From the NCBI RefSeq assembly GCF_047601025.1, contig NZ_JASGJZ010000001.1, positions 4,402,001 to 4,466,000 of the forward strand: 64,000 nucleotides of DNA. The letters run 5' to 3'. Within the stretch, counting starts at the first letter, position 1. Every line of letters begins with the position of its first letter. Below the pieces are notes generated by a model. It saw only the letters and a list, made by a program, of their open reading frames with translations. It was not told where the DNA came from and did not search any database. Source of the DNA: Pseudorhodoferax sp047601025. Lineage in GTDB: Bacteria > Pseudomonadota > Gammaproteobacteria > Burkholderiales > Burkholderiaceae_C. Of the stretch, positions 1 to 8,848 are shown in pieces. Made by a program: the position numbers and the translations under genes.

Positions 1-148
1 CCGAGGTCTGCTCCTTGCAGCTGCTGATGGGGTGGGCGCAGACGATGGCGGCGTACTTCCTGCCGGCGTCGAAGCCCTCGGGCAGGCGCAGCGTGGCGGC
101 CACGTCCCAACTGCGGTTCTTGACGGTGATGGATTGTGCTTGGGTCAT
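1..148 (-). CDS. alpha/beta hydrolase, partial (C-terminal part beyond window edge)
   Basis: The reverse strand is open from an ATG at 148 to the window edge, giving 49 codons that begin MTQAQSITVKNRSWDVAATL. The fragment aligns residue for residue with the N-terminus of the complete hydrolase next to it: both have the pattern LRLPEGFDAGRKYAAIVC-HP followed by KEQT. It is therefore a tandem paralogue, most likely of the same dienelactone-hydrolase/YcjY-like group. The catalytic part lies outside the window, so substrate and completeness cannot be judged. It runs in the same direction as its neighbour, which ends 30 bp upstream, and the two probably share a transcript. Confidence 0.8.
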   Translation of the reverse strand, partial: MTQAQSITVKNRSWDVAATLRLPEGFDAGRKYAAIVCAHPISSCKEQTS

Positions 149-178
149 GAAATGCTCCTGACGCGGCGGTGTGTGCGA

Positions 179-1087
179 CTAGAGGTGGGCCTGGTAGAAC
201 GGCACCAGCTTGCCCAGGGCGGCCTCGACCATGGCGGGCTGGTCGTACATGGCCATGTGGGTGCCGCCCTCGACGATCAGCAGGTCCTTGTTCTTGCTGG
301 CGGCGCGGCGGTACAGGTCTTCGCTCATCCAGCGCGTGCCGGCCTGGCTGCCGGCGACGATCTGCACCGGCTGGGTCAGGAACAGTTCCACGTTGTTGAA
401 GGCGTCGTAGGTCACCAGCTGGGCCAGGCTGCGCGTGGCCAGCCTGCCGGGCGCGTTGCAGTGCTGGGCGCGGGCGGTGCGGTAGTAGTCGAACGCCTCG
501 GCGAAGTCGGGGTGGGGCGCGTCCTCGCGGCGGTCGGGCACGGTGGGCAGGTATTGCGTGGGCTGGCCATTGGCCTCGGCCGTGCGCGCGGCCATGGCCA
601 TGTCGCGCAGCGCCAGGCAGTCCTGTGGATTGGCCGTGCCGTCCCAGCCCTGGCGGTACATCTGGCCGTAGTTCACCGCGCTGACGGTGCCCAGGGCCTT
701 GATGCGGGTGTCGACCACGGCGGCGTTGGTGGCGTAGCCGCCGCCGGCGCACACGCCCAGCACGCCGATGCGTGCCGCATCCACGGAGGCCAGGGTGGTC
801 AGGTAGTCGATGGCGGCGCTCACGTCTTCCACGCGCAGATGGGGGTTCTCCAGGTGGCGCGGCTCGCCCGTGCTCTCGCCCTGGAAGGCCGCGTCGTAGG
901 CCAGCGTGACGAAGCCGTGCGCGGCCAGCTTCTCGGCGTACAAGCCGGCCGTCTGCTCCTTCACGCCGCCGGCGGGATGCACGCAGACGATGGCCGCGTA
1001 GAGGCGCTGCGGGTCGAAGCCGGCGGGCAGGTGCAGGCGGCCGGCCAGGGTCCAGGCGTAGGTCTTGAACGATACGGATTCGGTCAT
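179..1087 (-). CDS. alpha/beta hydrolase with Cys nucleophile (dienelactone-hydrolase-like)
   Basis: The 302-residue cytoplasmic protein has no signal peptide. The nucleophile elbow is G-V-C-A-G around residue 113, with Cys in place of the usual Ser, as in dienelactone hydrolases. The probable catalytic His is in GGTHMAMYD (H277). The N-terminal segment ending in HPAGGVKEQT is typical of the YcjY/DUF1749-like branch that hydrolyses small esters or lactones. It lies between a truncated paralogue downstream and the divergent AraC gene, and probably acts on a ring-opening or ester intermediate of the catabolic genes nearby. The real substrate is unknown. The family call is firm; the Cys nucleophile is read directly from the sequence. 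Confidence 0.85.
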   Translation of the reverse strand: MTESVSFKTYAWTLAGRLHLPAGFDPQRLYAAIVCVHPAGGVKEQTAGLYAEKLAAHGFVTLAYDAAFQGESTGEPRHLENPHLRVEDVSAAIDYLTTLASVDAARIGVLGVCAGGGYATNAAVVDTRIKALGTVSAVNYGQMYRQGWDGTANPQDCLALRDMAMAARTAEANGQPTQYLPTVPDRREDAPHPDFAEAFDYYRTARAQHCNAPGRLATRSLAQLVTYDAFNNVELFLTQPVQIVAGSQAGTRWMSEDLYRRAASKNKDLLIVEGGTHMAMYDQPAMVEAALGKLVPFYQAHL

Positions 1088-1186
1088 CTCGAAAGGCTCC
1101 AGGCGTCGGTGGAAGTCATCGGGCGCGGACGGCGCACGCGGCGAAGCATGGACGATAAGCCATCATGGCCGAACGAGCCATGCTTT

Positions 1187-1219
1187 AAAGTACAAGTTTC
1201 TTTTTCCAAAGTACGGATC
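1187..1219 (+). promoter_or_regulatory. GTAC box A: two AAAGTAC direct repeats upstream of the AraC gene
   Basis: AAAGTAC occurs at 1187-1193 and again at 1208-1214, a spacing of 21 bp or two helical turns. That is the spacing expected for the two half-sites of an AraC-family protein. The second copy is part of CCAAAGTACGGATC, matching boxes at 3447, 30081 and 33560. It ends five bases before the AraC start codon, so binding would be expected to repress the gene. Its role is inferred from position and recurrence. Confidence 0.5.
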
Positions 1220-1224
1220 TGGCG

Positions 1225-2187
1225 ATGGACCCTCTTTCCGACGTGCTTTCGCTGATCGAGCCGCGCAGCCAGTTCTACGCCGGTTTCGACGCCGCGGGCG
1301 ACTGGTCGTTCGACTTTCCCGCCCACCAGGGCATCAAGTTCACCGCGATGATGCGCGGCGCCTGCTGGGGCATCGCGGACGGGCTGGAGCAGCCGGTCCG
1401 CTTCGAGGAAGGCGACTGCTTCCTGCTGAATGGCGGGCGCCGCATCGTGCTTTCATCCGACCCCTCGCTGCCGCCGCAGGACGCCACCTGCATCCTGAAC
1501 GCGGTCACGCACGACGGCGTGGCCGTGCACAACGGCGGCGGCGAGGTGTTCCTGATCTGTGGGCGCTTCGATTTCTCGGGCAGCCATGCCGCCGTGCTGT
1601 TCGATGCGCTGCCGCCCATCGTCAACATCCCCCGCGCCTCCAGCCAGGCCGAGGTGCTGCGCTGGTCGCTCGACCAATGGGCCAGCGAGCTGCGCGATCC
1701 GCGGCCGGGCGGGGCGCTGATGTCCATCCACCTGGCGCACCTGATGCTGGTGCAGGTGCTGCGGCTGTTCCTGGCGGCATCCTCCGAGGTGCCGAAAGGA
1801 TGGTTCCTCGCGCTGAAGGACCGGCAGATCGGTGCCGCCATCGGCGCCATGCACGCCGAGCCCGCCCGGTCCTGGACGCTGGAGGAACTGGCCCGCGTCG
1901 CCGGGGTCTCGCGCACCGTGTTCGCGCAGCGGTTCAAGGCCCTGGCAGGCCACACCGCGATGGACTACCTGACGCGCTGGCGCATGCTGGTGGCGGCGGA
2001 CCGCCTGGGCAGCGGCGACGAGAGCGTCGCCGCCATCGCCTTTTCGCTCGGATACGCGTCCGAAAGCGCCTTCAGTACCGCCTTCAAGAGGACCATGTCC
2101 TGTTCGCCGACGCAGTACCGGCGCCGCTGGTCGCCAGCCGCTGCCGATGCACAGCACCAGCACCGCGGCCAGCGCGGATCTCCCTGA
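1225..2187 (+). CDS. AraC-family transcriptional regulator
   Basis: The 320-residue protein has an N-terminal cupin-type sensing domain (about residues 1-170, AraC_binding_2/cupin_6 type) and a C-terminal double helix-turn-helix from about residue 205. The second HTH includes the signature VAAIAFSLGYASESAFSTAF followed by SPTQYRR, typical of AraC/XylS proteins. It is divergent from the hydrolase pair and convergent with the acyl-CoA dehydrogenase gene, with only 2 bp between the stops. The GTAC box ending just before its ATG suggests autoregulation. A plausible regulon is the set of promoters carrying the same box, including the MaoC/thiolase operon at 3.5 kb. The ligand is probably an organic acid or a CoA intermediate, but this is not shown. 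Confidence 0.9.
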   Translation: MDPLSDVLSLIEPRSQFYAGFDAAGDWSFDFPAHQGIKFTAMMRGACWGIADGLEQPVRFEEGDCFLLNGGRRIVLSSDPSLPPQDATCILNAVTHDGVAVHNGGGEVFLICGRFDFSGSHAAVLFDALPPIVNIPRASSQAEVLRWSLDQWASELRDPRPGGALMSIHLAHLMLVQVLRLFLAASSEVPKGWFLALKDRQIGAAIGAMHAEPARSWTLEELARVAGVSRTVFAQRFKALAGHTAMDYLTRWRMLVAADRLGSGDESVAAIAFSLGYASESAFSTAFKRTMSCSPTQYRRRWSPAAADAQHQHRGQRGSP

Positions 2188-2189
2188 GA

Positions 2190-3338
<1,149 letters not shown>

Positions 3339-3374
3339 GTCGGTGCAGCGGTAGGTGGGAGGAACCCAACATAC

Positions 3375-3398
3375 TGCGTGCCGGCCGGTAGGCACGCA
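3375..3398. repeat. inverted repeat TGCGTGCC-N8-GGCACGCA in divergent intergenic region
   Basis: A perfect 8-bp inverted repeat with an 8-base spacer lies 37 bp upstream of the acyl-CoA dehydrogenase start. TGCGTGCCGG, which covers its left arm, recurs at 3468-3477 just upstream of the MaoC gene. It could be an operator or an RNA hairpin in the leader. No known regulator is recognised from it. Confidence 0.35.
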
Positions 3399-3414
3399 AG
3401 CCATCGGATGATAC

Positions 3415-3433
3415 CGTTCCGAAGGTTGGAACG
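3415..3433. repeat. inverted repeat CGTTCC-N7-GGAACG
   Basis: A perfect 6-bp inverted repeat lies in the same divergent region. Its right half, GAAGGTTGGAACG, resembles the GTAC box 28 bp downstream (CCAAGGTACGGAACG), so it may be a degenerate second copy of that site. Confidence 0.3.
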
Positions 3434-3446
3434 AGCACCCGGGTCT

Positions 3447-3506
3447 GCCAAGGTACGGAACGCGCGTTGCGTGCCGGTTGACCGGGGCGAGGCGCCGCGT
3501 CATCGT
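3447..3506 (+). promoter_or_regulatory. GTAC box B with downstream -35/-10 for the MaoC operon
   Basis: GCCAAGGTACGGAAC at 3447-3461 is followed by TTGACC at 3478-3483 and, after 17 bp, CATCGT at 3501-3506. TTGACC starts 25 bases after the first base of GTAC, exactly as at box D and within one base of box C. The box would sit near -60, a usual position for an activator. The -35 match is good and the -10 is weak, as expected of an activated promoter. Confidence 0.45.
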
Positions 3507-3535
3507 CGGGTTCGTTGCCCAGTCGCCCATCCGCC

Positions 3536-4411
3536 ATGCCCATCGACCCTCGCCACCTGCTTTCGCGCTCCTTTCCCGTCATCGACCATGACTACACGCT
3601 GCGCGACACCCAGCTCTATGCGCTCGGGCTGGGCCTGGGCGCGGATCCGCTGGACGCCGGGCAGCTGCGCTATGTCTACGAGGGGCAGGACGGCACCGCG
3701 CTGCGCACCATGCCGACCATGGCCAACGTGCTGGCCTATCCCGGCTTCTGGGCGCGCGAGCCCGACACCGGCATCACCTGGCAGAAGCTGCTGCATGCCG
3801 AGCAGGAGATCCACCTGCATGCGCCGCTGCCGGCCAGCGGGCGCGTGCGGGGTGCCACGCGCATCACCGGCCTGTGGGACAAGGGCGCAGGCAAGGGCGC
3901 TTTCCTGCAGCAGACGCGTGACATCACCGATGCCGCGACCGGCCAACTGCTCGCCAGCGTGGTGCAGCTGAGCCTGCTGCGCGGCGACGGCGGCTTCGGC
4001 GACGGCGGCAGCGAGGGGGCGCCGCCGGCGCCGCACGCCATGCCCGACGGCGCGCCGGACCAGGTCTGCGAACTGGCGACGCCGGCCCAGCTGGCGCTGA
4101 TCTACCGCCTGAGCGGCGACCTGAATCCGCTGCACGCCGACCCGTCGGTGGCCGCTGCGGCCGGCTTTTCCCGGCCCATCCTGCATGGCATGGCGCTGAT
4201 GGGCGTGGCGGCGCACGCGGTGCTGCGCACGGTGCTGGCCTACGATGCCACGCGCTTTGCGGGCATGCGGGTGCGCTTCACCGCGCCGGCCCTGCCGGGC
4301 GACACGCTGCGCACCGAGATGTGGGTGCGGGGCGAAACGGTCTCGCTGCGCACCACGGCGGTGGAGCGCGGCGTGGTGGTGCTGAACAACGCGCGGGTCA
4401 GCCTGCGCTGA
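3536..4411 (+). CDS. MaoC-family (R)-specific 2-enoyl-CoA hydratase
   Basis: The 291-residue double hot-dog protein hydrates 2-enoyl-CoA to the (R)-3-hydroxyacyl-CoA. The N-terminal half resembles the hydratase-2 part of peroxisomal multifunctional enzyme 2 (YALGLGLGADP, YVYEG, LPTM-like region). The C-terminal half carries the hydratase-2 motif YRLSGDLNPLHADP at 190-203, with the probable catalytic Asp195 and His200. MPIDPRHLLS at 3536 was preferred to an ATG 21 bp upstream because the family starts there. It is the first gene of a same-strand cluster with thiolase, ligase, CoA-transferase and MmgE/PrpD. Hydratase-2 enzymes often serve branched, aromatic or sterol-side-chain acyl-CoAs; the substrate here is inferred only. 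Confidence 0.88.
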   Translation: MPIDPRHLLSRSFPVIDHDYTLRDTQLYALGLGLGADPLDAGQLRYVYEGQDGTALRTMPTMANVLAYPGFWAREPDTGITWQKLLHAEQEIHLHAPLPASGRVRGATRITGLWDKGAGKGAFLQQTRDITDAATGQLLASVVQLSLLRGDGGFGDGGSEGAPPAPHAMPDGAPDQVCELATPAQLALIYRLSGDLNPLHADPSVAAAAGFSRPILHGMALMGVAAHAVLRTVLAYDATRFAGMRVRFTAPALPGDTLRTEMWVRGETVSLRTTAVERGVVVLNNARVSLR

Positions 4412-4467
4412 ACTTTTCAAGGAGAGAACGGTATGAATCTGGTCTTGCAGCACAGGAGGCTCCCGGT

Positions 4468-5673
4468 ATGAAGCGCGCAGCCATCGTTTCCCCGCTGCGC
4501 ACGCCCGTGGGCGCGTTCGGCGGAAGCCTCCGGGGCATTCCCGTCGAGGAACTCGGCGCCATCGCGGCGCGTGCCGTCGTGCAGCGCACCGGCCTGGACC
4601 CCGCGCGCATCGACGACGTGGTCTTCGCCCAGAGCTATGCCAGCGGCGAAACCCCGTGCACGGGCCGCTGGGTGGCCCTGCAGGCGGGCTTTCCGATCGA
4701 AGTGGCGGGCATGCAGCTCGACCGGCGCTGCGGCGGCGGCGTGCAGGCCCTGGCCACGGCGGCCATGATGGTGCAGACCGGCGCGGCCGACGTGGTGATG
4801 GCCGGCGGCGTGGAAAGCATGAGCAACGTGGAGTACTACACCACCGACATGCGCTGGGGCAAGCGCGCGGGCACGGTCAAGCTGCACGACCGGCTCGACC
4901 GGGGGCGCGAGCGCTCGCAGCCCGAGAGCCGCTTCGGCCGCATCAGCGGCATGATCGAGACCGCCGAGACGCTGGCGCGCGAGTACGGCATCAGCCGCGA
5001 GCAGGCCGACGCCTTCGCCGCGCGCAGCCACCAGCGCGCCGCCGCTGCCCAGGCCGCGGGCCGTTTCGATACCGAGATCGTTCCGGTCTCGGTGCCGCAG
5101 CGCAAGGGCGATCCGCTGGTCGTGAAACAGGACGAAGGCGTGCGCGGCGACACCACCGCCGAGAGCCTGGCCAAGATGCGGCCCATCATGAAGGACGGCG
5201 TCGTCACCGCCGGCAACGCCTGCCAGCAGAACGACGCGGCGGCAGCCTGCCTGGTCGTGGCCGAGGACAAGCTCGAAGCGCTGGGCCTGGAGCCCATCGG
5301 CTGGCTGGTCGGCTGGGCCGCGGCCGGCTGCGACCCGGCGCGCATGGGCATCGGCCCCGTGCCCGCCGTGCAGAAGGTGCTCGCGCGCACGGGCCTGAAG
5401 TTCGACCAGATGGACCTGGTCGAGCTGAACGAAGCCTTCGCCTGCCAGGCGCTGGCCTGCGTCAAGGGCTGGGGCAGCAGCATGGAGGCGCTGGAAGACC
5501 GCCTCAACGTCAACGGCTCGGGCATCTCGCTGGGCCACCCGGTGGGTGCCACCGGCGTGCGCATCCTGACCACGCTGCTGTACGAACTGCAGCGCCGCCA
5601 GGCCCGCTACGGGCTGGAAACCATGTGCATCGGTGGCGGCCAGGGCATCGCCATGATCGTCGAACGCGCGTGA
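4468..5673 (+). CDS. acetyl-CoA C-acyltransferase (thiolase)
   Basis: The 401-residue type II thiolase cleaves 3-ketoacyl-CoA to acetyl-CoA (or propionyl-CoA) and a shortened acyl-CoA, or condenses acetyl-CoA. The catalytic residues are visible: nucleophile Cys88 in RRCGGGVQA, His357 in GHPVGATG and Cys387 in CIGGGQG. The start at 4468 is preceded by a perfect AGGAGG at 4454-4459; open frame further upstream is not thiolase-like. It follows the MaoC gene by 56 bp and is followed by the ligase gene after 16 bp, so the three are probably cotranscribed. Degradation is more likely than synthesis given the dehydrogenase, hydratase and ligase around it. Confidence 0.92.
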   Translation: MKRAAIVSPLRTPVGAFGGSLRGIPVEELGAIAARAVVQRTGLDPARIDDVVFAQSYASGETPCTGRWVALQAGFPIEVAGMQLDRRCGGGVQALATAAMMVQTGAADVVMAGGVESMSNVEYYTTDMRWGKRAGTVKLHDRLDRGRERSQPESRFGRISGMIETAETLAREYGISREQADAFAARSHQRAAAAQAAGRFDTEIVPVSVPQRKGDPLVVKQDEGVRGDTTAESLAKMRPIMKDGVVTAGNACQQNDAAAACLVVAEDKLEALGLEPIGWLVGWAAAGCDPARMGIGPVPAVQKVLARTGLKFDQMDLVELNEAFACQALACVKGWGSSMEALEDRLNVNGSGISLGHPVGATGVRILTTLLYELQRRQARYGLETMCIGGGQGIAMIVERA

Positions 5674-5689
5674 ACGGAGACTAGAGACC

Positions 5690-7645
5690 ATGAACACTGC
5701 GGCTTCCCAGCCTTCTTTTCCGACCTGGCAGCCCGGCGCGCGCGAGTTGCAGAACTCCGGCATCGTGCAGCTGATGCGTGCGCTCGGCACGCCGGACTAC
5801 GACGAACTGCTCCGCGTGTCGGTGGACGAGCCCGAGCGCTACTGGCGCACCGTGATGCGCGAATGCGCGATCGCCTGGGACCAGCCGCCCACCGGTTATG
5901 CCGACCTGTCGCGCGGCCCGCAGTTTCCGAGCTGGTTCCCGGGCGGGCGGCTGAACTGGGTCAACACCATCCTGGCCTGGAGCCGCAACCCCGCCACGGC
6001 GCAGCGGGCGGCCGTCGTGGCCGAGCGCGAGGACGGCTCCGTCAGCGCGCTGACCTACGCCGAGCTGGAAGTGCGCGTGCGCGAGTTCGCGGCCGGCCTG
6101 GCGCAGCACGGCGTGCGGCAGGGCGACCGCATCGGCCTGCTGATGGAGAACGGCGTGGAGGCCACGGTCTCGCTGCTGGCCCTGGTCCACCTGGGGGCGC
6201 TGGTCGTGCCGCTGTTCAGCGGTTTCGGCGTCGATGCCATCGTGGCGCGGCTGTCGGCGGCCGAGGCGCGCATGGTGATCGCCTCCACCGGCTTTTCGCG
6301 CCGCACCAAGCGCGTGGACGTGCAGGGTGCGCTGCGCGAGGCCTGGGGCCAGCTGCCGCAGCTCGAGCGCGTGGTCTGGAAGCGCGCCGAGGGCGAGGCC
6401 GCGCAGGACGCGCGCGACCTGGACTGGCAGCAGGTCGCCGCCGCCGGGCAGGGCAGCACGCTCGCGCCGGTGTCGGTCACGCCCGACACGCCGTTCATGG
6501 TGATCTACACCTCGGGCACCACCGGCAAGCCCAAGGGCGTGGTGCACGCGCACGGCAGCTTCCCGATCAAGATCGCGCACGACGCGCTGGTGCACTTCGA
6601 CGTGCAGCCCGGCGACGTGTACTGCTGGCCGGCCGACATGGGCTGGATCGCCGGCACGCTGGTGCTGGGCTGCGCGCTGCTGCGCGGCGCCACGCTGGTC
6701 TGCTACGACGGCGCGCCGGACTACCCGGACTGGTCGCGCATGTCGCGCGTCGTGGAGCGCCACAAGGTCACGCACTTCGGCTCGGCGCCCACGCTGATCC
6801 GCGGCATGGCCAGCCATGAGGCGCTGGCGCTGGCCGGCGACCGCAGCACCGTGCGGCTGCTGATCACGGCCGGCGAGGGCATCGCGCCAGAGCATTTCAA
6901 CTGGTTCCAGCAGCGCTTCGGCGACGGCACGGCGCCGCTGATCAACTACACCGGCGGCACCGAGGTCTCGGGGGCGCTGCTGGCCAGCGTGCCGGTCCGG
7001 CCGATTCCGCCGAGCGGCTTCAACACCGTCTCGCCGGGTGTCGCGGCCGACGTGGTGGACGCCGACGGCCGCAGCGTGACGGGCGAGGTCGGCGAGCTGG
7101 CGATCCGCGCGCCCTTCGTCGGCATGACGCAGTCGTTCTGGCACGACGACGAGCGCTACCTGGAAACCTACTGGCAGACCATTCCCGGCCTGTGGGTGCA
7201 CGGCGACCTGGCGCTGCGCACGCCCGAGGGCAACTTCTTCATGATGGGCCGCTCCGACGACACGCTGAAGGTCGCCGGCAAGCGCCTGGGCCCGGCCGAG
7301 GTGGAGGAGGTCGTGCTGGAACTGCCCGGCGTGGCCGAGGCGGCCGCCATCGGCGTGGACGATGCCGACAAGGGGCAGAAGCTGGTGGTGTTCGTGATCG
7401 CCCGGCCCGATGCCCCGCCGGCGGACGCGCTGCAGGCCGCCGTGATCGGCCACGTGGACAAGCGCCTGGGCCGTCCGTTCCGTCCGGGCAAGGTGCACGT
7501 GGTGAGCCAGCTGCCCAAGACGCGCAGCTCCAAGATCATGCGCCGCGTGATCCGCAGCGTGTACTGCGGCCGCCCGCCGGGGGACTTGTCCTCGCTCGAC
7601 AATCCGGCCGCGCTGGACGAAGTGCGCGCGGCGGCAGAGGCTTGA
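5690..7645 (+). CDS. AMP-forming acyl-CoA ligase (acetyl-CoA-synthetase-like)
   Basis: The 651-residue adenylate-forming enzyme activates a carboxylic acid with ATP and CoA. The N-terminal part, with the PSWFPGGRLNWVN block, is the ACAS_N region of the acetyl/propionyl-CoA synthetase group. The phosphate-binding loop YTSGTTGKPKG lies near residue 272, followed by YTGGTEVSG and the hinge region GRSDDTLKVAGKRLGP. The C-terminal catalytic Lys is in RSSKIMRR near residue 615. It probably makes the CoA ester that feeds the acyl-CoA dehydrogenase, MaoC and thiolase beside it. The size favours a short or small ring acid, but the acid-binding pocket gives no clear prediction. Confidence 0.9.
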   Translation: MNTAASQPSFPTWQPGARELQNSGIVQLMRALGTPDYDELLRVSVDEPERYWRTVMRECAIAWDQPPTGYADLSRGPQFPSWFPGGRLNWVNTILAWSRNPATAQRAAVVAEREDGSVSALTYAELEVRVREFAAGLAQHGVRQGDRIGLLMENGVEATVSLLALVHLGALVVPLFSGFGVDAIVARLSAAEARMVIASTGFSRRTKRVDVQGALREAWGQLPQLERVVWKRAEGEAAQDARDLDWQQVAAAGQGSTLAPVSVTPDTPFMVIYTSGTTGKPKGVVHAHGSFPIKIAHDALVHFDVQPGDVYCWPADMGWIAGTLVLGCALLRGATLVCYDGAPDYPDWSRMSRVVERHKVTHFGSAPTLIRGMASHEALALAGDRSTVRLLITAGEGIAPEHFNWFQQRFGDGTAPLINYTGGTEVSGALLASVPVRPIPPSGFNTVSPGVAADVVDADGRSVTGEVGELAIRAPFVGMTQSFWHDDERYLETYWQTIPGLWVHGDLALRTPEGNFFMMGRSDDTLKVAGKRLGPAEVEEVVLELPGVAEAAAIGVDDADKGQKLVVFVIARPDAPPADALQAAVIGHVDKRLGRPFRPGKVHVVSQLPKTRSSKIMRRVIRSVYCGRPPGDLSSLDNPAALDEVRAAAEA

Positions 7646-7655
7646 AAGCGCGACG

Positions 7656-8837
7656 ATGAACGTACTCGAAGGCATCAAGGTCCTGGATTTCGGCCGCTTC
7701 ATCGCCGGGCCGTACTGCGCGGCGCTGCTGGCCGACTACGGTGCCGAGGTCATCCGCATCGACCGCGTGGAGGGCGGCGAGGACCGCTACATCGTGCCCG
7801 TCACCGAAACCGGCGAAGGCGCGATGTTCCTGCAGCTCAACCGCAACAAGCGCTGCCTCACGCTCGACCTCGCCAGCCCCGACGGCCGCGAGATCGTGCG
7901 CAAGCTGGTCGCGGGGGCCGACGTGGTCGTCGCCAACATGCCGCCGCGCACGCTCAAGAACCTGGGGCTGGACTACGAGAGCCTGTGCGCCGTCAAGCCC
8001 GACATCATCCTGGTGGCTCCCAACGCCTTCGGCAACGCCGAGGCCGTGCGCGACCGCGTGGGCTTCGACGGCGTGGGCCAGACCCTGAGCGGCGCGGTGT
8101 ACATGGCGGGCACGCCCGAGCAGCCGCAGAAGGCCATGGTGCCCGTGGTGGACTTCGCCACCTCGTTCGCCTGCGCCCTGGGCACCGTGCTCGCGCTGTA
8201 CGAGCGCAAGCAAAGCGGCAAGGGGCAGGAGGTGAACGCCTCGCTGCTCTGCACGGGCCTGAACATGGCCAGCGGCGCGCTGATCGAGGAAGCGGTGCTG
8301 GGCCTGGACCGCCAGGCCACGCTCAACCGCGCGGGCAGCTACGCGCCGTCCGACATCTTCAAGGCCAAGGATGGCTGGTTCATCATCCAGGTCATCGGCG
8401 GCGCCATGTTCAAGAACTGGGCGCGGCTCGTGGGCCACCCCGAATACCTCGATGACCCGCGCTTCGCCGACGACAAGCTGCGCGGCGATCACGGCGAATT
8501 CCTGAGCGGCGTGATGAGCGAATGGGCGCGGGACAAGACGCTCGACGAATGCCTGGCCCTGCTGGAAAAGGCTCGCATCCCCGCAGGCCGCGTGAACTCG
8601 CCGCGCCAGGCGCTGGCCGACGAAACCGTCAAGGCCGCCGACCTCATCCACTGGATGGACTATCCCGGCGCGGCCAAGCCCGTACCCATCTTCGCCACGC
8701 CCGTCACGCTCTCGCGCACCCCGCCCGAAATCCGCCAGCGCGCGCCGCTCAACGGCGAGCACACCGACGAGATCCTTGCCAGCATCGGCCTGACCGCACA
8801 GCAAATCGCCGAGCTGCGCCAGCGCAACATCATCTAG
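7656..8837 (+). CDS. CaiB/BaiF family III CoA-transferase
   Basis: The 393-residue protein has the family start GIKVLDFGRFIAGPYCAALL and the CoA-binding pattern GAEVIRIDRVEGGEDR. The conserved catalytic aspartate is in VPVVDFATSF at residue 166, matching Asp169 of formyl-CoA transferase. Family III enzymes move CoA between two carboxylic acids or racemise alpha-methyl branches. It starts 10 bp after the ligase and ends 11 bp before the MmgE/PrpD gene. A ligase and a CoA-transferase in one operon suggest two acids are activated, or that CoA is recycled from a product. The donor and acceptor are unknown. Confidence 0.9.
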   Translation: MNVLEGIKVLDFGRFIAGPYCAALLADYGAEVIRIDRVEGGEDRYIVPVTETGEGAMFLQLNRNKRCLTLDLASPDGREIVRKLVAGADVVVANMPPRTLKNLGLDYESLCAVKPDIILVAPNAFGNAEAVRDRVGFDGVGQTLSGAVYMAGTPEQPQKAMVPVVDFATSFACALGTVLALYERKQSGKGQEVNASLLCTGLNMASGALIEEAVLGLDRQATLNRAGSYAPSDIFKAKDGWFIIQVIGGAMFKNWARLVGHPEYLDDPRFADDKLRGDHGEFLSGVMSEWARDKTLDECLALLEKARIPAGRVNSPRQALADETVKAADLIHWMDYPGAAKPVPIFATPVTLSRTPPEIRQRAPLNGEHTDEILASIGLTAQQIAELRQRNII

Positions 8838-8848
8838 GGAGACCCGCC

